From Spirochaetaceae bacterium (GTDB lineage Bacteria > Spirochaetota > Spirochaetia > PWKH01): DNA of 30,317 nt. Positions 24,863 through 30,317 of the stretch are shown piece after piece (position 1 is the stretch's first letter; each line of letters begins with the position of its first letter). Below the pieces are notes generated by a model. The model was not told the origin of the DNA, made no database searches, and saw only the letters and a list, made by a program, of their open reading frames with translations. The stretch spans positions 1-30,317 of the forward strand of contig PWNW01000003.1 of assembly GCA_003557605.1 (NCBI GenBank), read 5' to 3'. A program made the position numbers and the translations under genes.

Positions 24863-24891
24863 TTGATTTTTAACCTGCCAAAGGTTAGGAT
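24863..24891 (+). promoter_or_regulatory. Possible promoter of the LuxR-type activator gene
   Basis: TTGATT at 24863-24868, a 17-bp spacer, TAGGAT at 24886-24891. Each hexamer matches consensus at 4 of 6. The spacer is almost filled by the palindrome at 24871-24887. Confidence 0.4.
24871..24887. promoter_or_regulatory. Palindrome between divergent reductase and LuxR genes, candidate operator
   Basis: TAACCT (24871-24876), 5 bp, AGGTTA (24882-24887), perfect arms. A T7 run (24891-24897) follows on the plus strand, so it could also act as a short terminator. Position in the 110-bp divergent gap favours a protein-binding site controlling one or both genes. Confidence 0.45.
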
Positions 24892-24924
24892 TTTTTTACA
24901 CAGTTCTTCCGGAAAAAGGTTGGG

Positions 24925-27504
24925 TTGCCGGTGGATATGCTTCTGGCTGTAAAAACTTCTTTGCCCCCTGAGCTGCCGAATACTGTGGTGAGGTGCACCG
25001 CAGTGCAGCGTCTGAATCAAGCCCCGGAAGGAGCATTGATTCTCATGTGCGCTCCTGCGGGGTACGGGAAGACAACCGTGCTTCGCTCATGGCTCAGGGG
25101 AAGGGAAGATTTCTGCGCATGGGTTTCATTGGATGAAGGGGATAATGACCGGGAGCGGTTCTGGACATATGTGATCCGGTCTCTTCAGAGGATTATCCCC
25201 AGTATCGGTTCCTCAGCCCTGGAGTCCATGAACTCCCTGTTCTTATCTTCAGCAGATAAGCCGGGAAGTGAACTGCTGCTCACACCGCTGCTCAACGACC
25301 TGTTTTATCAGGAATCCATGGCTGTCCTTATTCTGGATGACTACCATGTTATTGAGAACCGGGATATTCAGCAGGATATGATTTTCTTCATCCAGAGGAT
25401 GCCCCCGTCCATGAAACTGGCGGTCACGTCAAGAAGCGAACCACCCTGGCCCATGCATCGATGGCGGGCCCGAGGTATGGTGATTGAGCTGAGGCAGAGA
25501 GACCTTACATTTTCCCTTGAGGAAGCAGAGCAGTTTCTGACACAGGTGCGTAATCTCCCCCTCACCGGGGAACAGATAAGCACCCTCCATGAGAAGACAG
25601 AAGGCTGGGTGACGGGTCTGCTTCTTGCTTCCCTGTCCGTGTCGGGATCAGATTCTGCGGAAGTATTTATCAGCACGTTTGCCGGGAGCAGCAGACATGT
25701 GCTGCATTTCCTGACCGAAGAAATCTTTCACATGCAGGATGAACAGACCAGAAGATTCCTTCTTGATACCTCGCTGCTGAGTCAGTTCTGCAGTTCCCTG
25801 TGCGATGCAGTAACCGGAAGAAGCGACAGCAGCAAGGTGATTGAGAAGCTTGAGCGGGAGAATATGTTCATCACAAGCCTGGATGACCAGAAGCAGTGGT
25901 ATCGGTATCATCATCTGTTTTCTGACCTGCTGTCGTTTCATCTGGAGCAGAACAGCGAAGCATCTTACCTAAGAGAACTGCATGAGCGGGCATCGGCATG
26001 GTTTCTGGAGTCAGGTGAGCACAGCAGGGCTTTGGACCATGCGATGAAGAGCGGAAATCTTGAGTCTGCGGCAGCGGTATTTGACAGCAGCATTGAGCAG
26101 ATGGTTCAGCATGAAGGCCCGGGTTTTGTGATCCGGTATCTTGACAGGTTTTCAGAAGATCTGCTGAAGAAATTCCCCAATTTGCTTGTCAACCGAGCCT
26201 GGCTGATGCTGATACATCGCGGGAGAGAGGAAACCGAGGTGATGCTGAAGTACATGGATGAGCTCCCTGCATCTATGAGAACCCGGGACTTTGAAGCCAT
26301 GGCCTCGGTGGTCAAAGCATACTACCATATTTATTATCATCAGATACCCCAGGCCCTTGAACAGGCGGAACGTGCCCTGGAACTGCTGAAACCTGAGAGC
26401 ATGTTCTGGAGGGCCAGCCTGCTGATTATTTCAGGGGATATCAGGCTGTTCTCAGGCAGTCCCGCTGAAGCGCATCTCCTGTATCGCCGGGCATATGAGG
26501 AAACCTGCGCCAATGGAAGCACCTATCTGGTCATCAGCACCGGGTTCAAGACCGCAACAGCCCTCTATTTCATGGGAAGATTGAAGGAGTCCGAAGAGCT
26601 TGTCAGAAAGCTTCTTTCGGATGCAAAAGAGCAGGGCTATGGCGGAGTAAGCAGAACAGGCCTTCTTTGGACGCTGCTTGGTGAACTGCTGAGGCAGAAG
26701 GGAGATCTGCAGGAGGCTAGGCAGTGCATGCAGAGGGGCCTGCATATCAGCAGGACCGAGATTCCCTCTTATGCTTGGAACTGCCTGTTTGTAATCTTCC
26801 TCGCCCGCTCCATGGGAGATAACAGCACAGCTTCACATTATGTTGATGAGGTGGAGAAACTCCACGGCAGAGCCGGGCTTCCTGGATTCATCATGGCTCC
26901 TTTGTATATGCAGAAATCTGACCTCCTGGCTGCATCAGGCAGACATGATGAGGCGCTGAAGATCCTTGAGGGACTTGGTGCCGGATGGGACCAGCCTGCT
27001 CCCTTGGGGCTGTTTTCATCTGCTCTGTCCCTCTGCCGCATTTCAGATGCACCGATGGGCAAAGTATCCAGGCTTCTAGATGAGGTGCAGAAGCAGGCAG
27101 CGGATGGGTCAAACATCAGGCTGTTTGTGGAAACCCAGCTTCTTCGTGCCCGCATTGAGCGGCAGAAGGGCAGCAGAAGTGAATCCCTGAAATACCTCAA
27201 ATCAGCTGAGCAGACTGCACGGGAGACCGGGCTGTATATTCTCTTTGCCGATGAGGGATTTGATACCCCTGAACATGACGCAGGTGAAGAGGAGAGTTCC
27301 ATGATCTTCGCTGAGCAGCTTTCCCGACGGGAGCAGGAAGTGCTGGTTCTCATAGCAGAGGGCTGCTCAAACAAGCAGATTTCCCAGCAGCTGTTTGTTT
27401 CGACTGGAACAGTGAAATGGCATACCAGCAACATCTACGGCAAGCTGGGAGTTGAGAGCAGAACAGAAGCTGCAGCATTGGCACACCGCATGAATCTTGT
27501 TTGA
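24925..27504 (+). CDS. MalT/LAL-type LuxR-family transcriptional activator
   Basis: A large ATP-dependent, signal-transducing regulator. 859 residues from a TTG at 24925 (AAGG 5 nt upstream); GTG 24931 and ATG 24937 are alternatives that lose 2-4 residues. N-terminal STAND/NACHT-like ATPase: Walker A CAPAGYGKTT at about 42-51 and Walker B AVLILDDYHVIE at about 133-144. The AAA-type segment VTSRSEPPWPMHRWRARG follows. A long TPR-like helical sensor region covers about 370-780. The C-terminal LuxR helix-turn-helix spans 799-859 (LSRREQEVLVLIAEG, then GTVKWHTSNIYGKLG). The ligand and target are unknown. It is divergent from the reductase group and ends 3 bp from the convergent ecfT. Confidence 0.93.
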   Translation: MPVDMLLAVKTSLPPELPNTVVRCTAVQRLNQAPEGALILMCAPAGYGKTTVLRSWLRGREDFCAWVSLDEGDNDRERFWTYVIRSLQRIIPSIGSSALESMNSLFLSSADKPGSELLLTPLLNDLFYQESMAVLILDDYHVIENRDIQQDMIFFIQRMPPSMKLAVTSRSEPPWPMHRWRARGMVIELRQRDLTFSLEEAEQFLTQVRNLPLTGEQISTLHEKTEGWVTGLLLASLSVSGSDSAEVFISTFAGSSRHVLHFLTEEIFHMQDEQTRRFLLDTSLLSQFCSSLCDAVTGRSDSSKVIEKLERENMFITSLDDQKQWYRYHHLFSDLLSFHLEQNSEASYLRELHERASAWFLESGEHSRALDHAMKSGNLESAAAVFDSSIEQMVQHEGPGFVIRYLDRFSEDLLKKFPNLLVNRAWLMLIHRGREETEVMLKYMDELPASMRTRDFEAMASVVKAYYHIYYHQIPQALEQAERALELLKPESMFWRASLLIISGDIRLFSGSPAEAHLLYRRAYEETCANGSTYLVISTGFKTATALYFMGRLKESEELVRKLLSDAKEQGYGGVSRTGLLWTLLGELLRQKGDLQEARQCMQRGLHISRTEIPSYAWNCLFVIFLARSMGDNSTASHYVDEVEKLHGRAGLPGFIMAPLYMQKSDLLAASGRHDEALKILEGLGAGWDQPAPLGLFSSALSLCRISDAPMGKVSRLLDEVQKQAADGSNIRLFVETQLLRARIERQKGSRSESLKYLKSAEQTARETGLYILFADEGFDTPEHDAGEEESSMIFAEQLSRREQEVLVLIAEGCSNKQISQQLFVSTGTVKWHTSNIYGKLGVESRTEAAALAHRMNLV

Positions 27505-27507
27505 GTG

Positions 27508-28215
27508 TCAAATCAGCAAAGCTGCTGCTGTCACAGAAGCAGTAACTGCAGCGGCAGCCAGGTCACACAGGCGAAACCGCAGGGACTTGGGCTTCATGGA
27601 GCCGGTAAAGGCCCTTGACTCAAGGGCAAGGCTGATTTCTTCTGCCTTCACCAGCATGATGTCGAAGGTCTGTTCCAGGAATGAAAGAAGAAACCGCAGG
27701 GGCCGTCTTGAAGGTTTTTCTGAGCGGGCTTTTCGTGCTTCCCGTACTTCAGCAACGCTGTCGAAGATCATTGGGATGAATGCCAGGGTAAGCATCAGTC
27801 GGGCAGAGAACCGTCCGGCAGCAGCAGGGGAGAAGAAGGAGAGGGCCCAGTGCAGTGCTGATGCGCAGTCCTCCGGTGCAGTGGTGTCCATCAGCACCAG
27901 CCCCAGAAGCACCACGGTGAAAAACTGGATCACCGATCGAATCGCCTCAAATAGGTCTGAAGATGCATATCTCCCAAGGAAAATGAACGTACCGAGAACG
28001 AAAAATACACGAAGCTCCCGACGAAATCTGGAAATCGGCAGTCCCGCACCCAAGGCGATTACGCAGGCATATCCGCCGATCACTGCGGCAGAGCGAAGCG
28101 GCAGCAGCACCAGGGTAACAGTCAGGACCAGCAGGGTAAGGAGTTTTATCCGGGGATCAAGCCGGTGCAGGGCGGTGTCGGCTTCCCGGTAATGAAATAC
28201 TACCGCTTCAGCCAT
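27508..28215 (-). CDS. ecfT: Energy-coupling factor transmembrane protein EcfT (BioN-like)
   Basis: Membrane subunit that couples ATP hydrolysis by EcfA to the substrate-binding S component. 235 residues from the ATG at 28215, which has AGAGGA 6 nt upstream and overlaps the EcfA end by 16 bp. An open extension to 28263 lies in EcfA. Starts AVVFHYREADTALHRLDPRIKLL, the characteristic EcfT opening. Hydrophobic helices follow, then the two cytoplasmic coupling helices with Ala-Arg-rich motifs (EVREARKAR and ISLALESRAF). With the adjacent BioY the substrate is biotin. Confidence 0.88.
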   Translation of the reverse strand: MAEAVVFHYREADTALHRLDPRIKLLTLLVLTVTLVLLPLRSAAVIGGYACVIALGAGLPISRFRRELRVFFVLGTFIFLGRYASSDLFEAIRSVIQFFTVVLLGLVLMDTTAPEDCASALHWALSFFSPAAAGRFSARLMLTLAFIPMIFDSVAEVREARKARSEKPSRRPLRFLLSFLEQTFDIMLVKAEEISLALESRAFTGSMKPKSLRFRLCDLAAAAVTASVTAAALLI

Positions 28216-28916
28216 GTCATATCCTCTATGGACATCAGGTCTGCGGGGATGCGCACACCGCAAGCTTCAGCAGCCTTTGATGCCTCCTGGGGGGGCCCCA
28301 GGGCAGCTATCTTTCCGCTGTCCATCAGCATGAGTCTGTCAGCGTGGGCCAGGACCTTGTCCAGTTCATGGGTGACCAGCAGAATCGTATGTCCCTCCTG
28401 CTTGAGCATGACAATTTTTTCCAGCACCTGCAATACCCCGGGATAGTCAAGATTGGCAAAGGGCTCATCTAGGGCAAGGATTGACGGGTCCATCACAAGC
28501 ACTCCGGCAATGGTGAGGCGGCGCTTCTCCCCTCCGGAAAGTGTTCTCGGCCGCTGCTTTGCATGGGACACCAGGTTAAGGGCTTCCATGACACTGAGAG
28601 TTTTTTCTGTAATCTCCTTCGGAGGAACAGAAAGGTTTTCCAGGCCGAAGGCTATGTCCCGTTCAACACTCTGACCCACAATCTGACTGTCAGGGTCCTG
28701 GAAAACCAGTCCGATTGATGTATCCCTGAAATTAATGCTCCCCCCCGAAGGACGGTACAGCCCCTTGAGGCACCTGAGCAGCACGGTCTTTCCTGACCCG
28801 TTCTTTCCTGATATGACCAGCAGTTCTCCCTGTTCTACGGAGAAACTCACCGAATCAAGGGCGGTGTGTCCATTGGAAAACCGAAAGGATAGATCCTTCA
28901 CTTCCAGCAGCGCCAT
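28200..28916 (-). CDS. ecfA: Energy-coupling factor ATPase EcfA (BioM-like)
   Basis: 238 residues. Walker A SGKNGSGKT near residue 37, Q-loop region VFQDPDSQIVGQSVERDIAFG typical for ECF ATPases, signature LSGGEKRRL, Walker B LALDEPFANLDY, and switch His VTHELD. Only one ATPase gene is present, as in bioMNY systems, so it probably works as a homodimer. It lies 3 bp downstream of bioY and overlaps ecfT, giving a compact three-gene operon. Confidence 0.92.
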   Translation of the reverse strand: MALLEVKDLSFRFSNGHTALDSVSFSVEQGELLVISGKNGSGKTVLLRCLKGLYRPSGGSINFRDTSIGLVFQDPDSQIVGQSVERDIAFGLENLSVPPKEITEKTLSVMEALNLVSHAKQRPRTLSGGEKRRLTIAGVLVMDPSILALDEPFANLDYPGVLQVLEKIVMLKQEGHTILLVTHELDKVLAHADRLMLMDSGKIAALGPPQEASKAAEACGVRIPADLMSIEDMTWLKR

Positions 28917-28919
28917 CTG

Positions 28920-29480
28920 TTACTCCTGAGTTCCCTGGTACAACACATCATCAATCCGGCTGCGGAATTTCCCCGTGATAATCACCGCAGCAGCTGCTTT
29001 AAGCACATCCCCGATAATGAAAGGAACAAGTCCTGCGGCAAGTGCACTTCCCCAGGAAAGACCCAGGACAAACTTCAGCCATGGTATACCCATTGCATAG
29101 AAGACCAATGAAGCAGACACAGCAGCGGCGGTGTACAGCACCCATGGAGGTGCTGTACACCTGCTTCTTCGGCCAAGATCTGAAAAAACACCGGCAATAT
29201 AAGCCGCAGGCACCGCAGCAGCTAGATACCCCCCTGTAGGTCCGAGGAGGTGGGCTATTCCTCCGGTGCCGCCTGAGAACACCGGCAGTCCCAACGCACC
29301 AAGTACCAGATACAGCAGGGATGATGATACACCGATATTCCTGCCTCCCAGCATACCTGCGAGAATGATAAACAGCGTCTGAAGGGATACAGGAACAGGT
29401 CCGGCAGGGATGATGATGAATGCCCCTGCTGCAATCAGTGCAGTAAAGAGGGCAGTAAACACTGTCTTCTTGATATCCAC
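28920..29480 (-). CDS. bioY: Biotin transporter S component BioY
   Basis: Binds biotin at high affinity within the membrane as the substrate-specific part of the ECF transporter. 186 residues from a GTG at 29480, which has AAGGAG 6 nt upstream. A longer reading to an ATG at 29564 would contain the promoter at 29508-29537 and is rejected. Family features: FTALFTALIAAGAFIIIPAGPVPVSLQT at the N-terminus, then LLYLVLGALGLPVFSGG, the BioY signature GGIAHLLGPTGGYL, and about six hydrophobic helices. No biotin biosynthesis genes are seen in the window. Confidence 0.93.
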   Translation of the reverse strand: MDIKKTVFTALFTALIAAGAFIIIPAGPVPVSLQTLFIILAGMLGGRNIGVSSSLLYLVLGALGLPVFSGGTGGIAHLLGPTGGYLAAAVPAAYIAGVFSDLGRRSRCTAPPWVLYTAAAVSASLVFYAMGIPWLKFVLGLSWGSALAAGLVPFIIGDVLKAAAAVIITGKFRSRIDDVLYQGTQE

Positions 29481-29507
29481 AGGAGGCTCCTTTCCTTTGG
29501 TACGGCC

Positions 29508-29537
29508 ATAGTAGCCCAAAGAAAGAACTCTGGTCAA
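29508..29537 (-). promoter_or_regulatory. Probable promoter of the bioY-ecfA-ecfT operon
   Basis: On the minus strand TTGACC (29537-29532), an 18-bp spacer, and TACTAT (29513-29508). The -35 matches 5 of 6 and the -10 matches 4 of 6. The start of transcription would be close to 29501, leaving a leader of about 21 nt with the SD. I found no clear BirA-type operator. Confidence 0.5.
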
Positions 29538-29605
29538 GTTCAGGTGTTTTGATGCTTTAGCCAAGAGATTTTCTGAAAAAACTCTTCAATGTCGAGTATG
29601 TACCA

Positions 29606-29634
29606 TTGACATATGCTCTGCAGGAGAATATTAT
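29606..29634 (+). promoter_or_regulatory. Near-consensus promoter of the 102-residue protein gene
   Basis: TTGACA at 29606-29611, a 17-bp spacer and TATTAT at 29629-29634: a perfect -35 and a 5-of-6 -10 with optimal spacing. The predicted transcript start is near 29641, giving a leader of about 82 nt before the ATG at 29723. Confidence 0.75.
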
Positions 29635-29722
29635 CTCTTAATATATAAGGTATGGTATAGAAGAAAGTAGACACAATACAGAGTTGAAAAGGAGCTTGTG
29701 CTGCTGCACAAAAGGACAGTGT

Positions 29723-30031
29723 ATGACGAGTTTTATGTCTATTTTTACTTCACGTGGAAAAACAAAGAGCAGGAAAAAGACACAGGTCCCGGTGCGGATA
29801 GTCAATGAGGGCGGAGAGCGGGTGATGGTATCAAATGAAGAATACTCCTCGCGGTATTCAGATACATTTTTTGTCCAGCACCGTGAATCATGCATGGTGG
29901 AGGTGAATCCAGGCACTCTGCTGTATATCTGGCAGCAGAATACCATGATTGGGGATTTTCTGGTGCCGGAAACCCCAGGAAAGCAGATAGATCTGCAGAT
30001 ACATCCTGGGGGTAAACTGGTTCAGGTTTAG
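29723..30031 (+). CDS. 102-residue protein of unknown function
   Basis: I do not recognise a family. The ATG at 29723 has AAAGGA 6 nt upstream; the frame opens earlier with a TTG at 29684, but its Cys-rich extension looks unlikely. The N-terminus is basic (SRGKTKSRKKTQVPVRI), followed by a mixed polar region with beta-type alternation (RVMVSNEEY, SCMVEVNPGTLLYIW, IDLQIHPGGKLVQV). No signal peptide or membrane helix. Gene-like composition plus an excellent promoter support expression. Its stop overlaps the stop of the convergent mtnA by two bases. Confidence 0.6.
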   Translation: MTSFMSIFTSRGKTKSRKKTQVPVRIVNEGGERVMVSNEEYSSRYSDTFFVQHRESCMVEVNPGTLLYIWQQNTMIGDFLVPETPGKQIDLQIHPGGKLVQV

Positions 30032-30317
30032 CCTGAATCGCCGGTTCTTTTCAGCTTCTTAATGCTCTCATGATACGGTGGATGGAGAATTCCCTGTTCA
30101 GTAATAATTCCTGTCACGAATTGATGAGGTGTTACATCAAAGGCAGGGTTGAAGACATCCATTCCTTCGGGAGCTATGGGGTTTCCTGCTATGGAAGTAA
30201 CCTCAGATGCATCACGCTCCTCAATCGGAATCTCATCACCTGATGAAATATCGAAATCAATGGTGGAAACAGGAACGGCACTGTAGAAGGGAACTCCGTA
30301 CTGTCTGCAGATAACCG
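30028..30317 (-). CDS. mtnA: S-methyl-5-thioribose-1-phosphate isomerase, C-terminal part (window edge)
   Basis: MtnA isomerises 5-methylthioribose-1-phosphate to the ribulose form in methionine salvage. Only the last 96 codons are inside the window. They carry the family C-terminus: GVPFYSAVPVSTIDFDI, GDEIPIEER, APEGMDVFNPAFDVTP and FVTGIITEQGIL. The short lysine-rich tail before the TAA is ordinary. The related eIF2B-like ribose-1,5-bisphosphate isomerase is a weaker alternative. The gene runs to and beyond base 30317 on the minus strand. Confidence 0.88.
   Translation of the reverse strand, partial: VICRQYGVPFYSAVPVSTIDFDISSGDEIPIEERDASEVTSIAGNPIAPEGMDVFNPAFDVTPHQFVTGIITEQGILHPPYHESIKKLKRTGDSG

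Noticed and set aside
27497..28192. 231-codon plus-strand frame across ecfT
   Set aside because: Arg/Ser-rich mirror of a hydrophobic membrane gene, typical of antisense shadow; ecfT is well supported.
29698..29808. Short GTG-started frame (about 36 codons) with AAGGAG upstream, overlapping the 102-residue gene
   Set aside because: Spacing to the GTG is too short, and the peptide has no recognisable features; probably chance.
1..30317. CRISPR, tRNA, rRNA, insertion sequence or phage attachment site
   Set aside because: None is recognisable by eye on either strand; no transposase, integrase, repeat-spacer or tRNA-like ends were seen.

Overview
The window is a gene-dense bacterial chromosome segment of moderate GC, with strong Shine-Dalgarno (SD) sequences and near-consensus sigma70-type promoters. 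Nothing in it is phage, plasmid or transposon: I see no rRNA, tRNA, CRISPR array or insertion sequence. The gene set (ABC-F Uup, ComB-family phosphatase, ROK-regulated Opp/Dpp-type transporter, GH20 hexosaminidases, BioY-EcfA-EcfT, MalT-like LuxR regulator) suggests a free-living, sugar-fermenting, biotin-importing bacterium. I favour a spirochaete (Sphaerochaeta/Spirochaeta-like), but that is a low-to-moderate confidence inference with no phylogenetic marker behind it.

Layout: (1) 2-778, 3' part of a ribokinase gene. (2) 7262-744, minus-strand run: large helical protein of unknown function, ABC-F ATPase Uup, small cupin, DUF2207 membrane protein, ComB-like phosphatase. (3) 7306-7869, short Asp/Glu-racemase-like protein. 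(4) 7882-18904, the main system of the window: a consensus promoter with an overlapping inverted repeat, a ROK regulator, two Opp/Dpp permeases, two Opp/Dpp ATPases, a 68-residue membrane protein, a periplasmic binding protein and two tandem cytoplasmic GH20 enzymes. (5) 20782-18908, a membrane-anchored nucleotide-sugar dehydratase/epimerase (CapD/PglF type). It is preceded by a 499-bp gene-free region that contains a candidate structured RNA or attenuator. (6) 21282-22265, an aldo/keto reductase. (7) 24814-22253, minus-strand: ketopantoate-reductase-like protein, a coupled 70-residue protein, a TetR regulator with its own palindrome, and an alpha/beta hydrolase. (8) 24925-27504, a MalT/LAL-type LuxR activator. 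(9) 29480-27508, BioY-EcfA-EcfT biotin ECF transporter. (10) 29723-30031, a 102-residue unknown protein behind a very good promoter. (11) 30317-30028, 3' part of mtnA.

How it works together: region 4 reads as a complete uptake-and-cleavage pathway. A peptide-family ABC transporter, here probably for N-acetylhexosamine-containing oligosaccharides, feeds two intracellular hexosaminidases under a ROK repressor. This resembles the known Vibrio chitobiose ABC system, which also uses an Opp/Dpp-family transporter. A second theme is extreme compaction: all five convergent gene pairs end within 3 bp of each other or overlap, leaving no room for ordinary bidirectional terminators.
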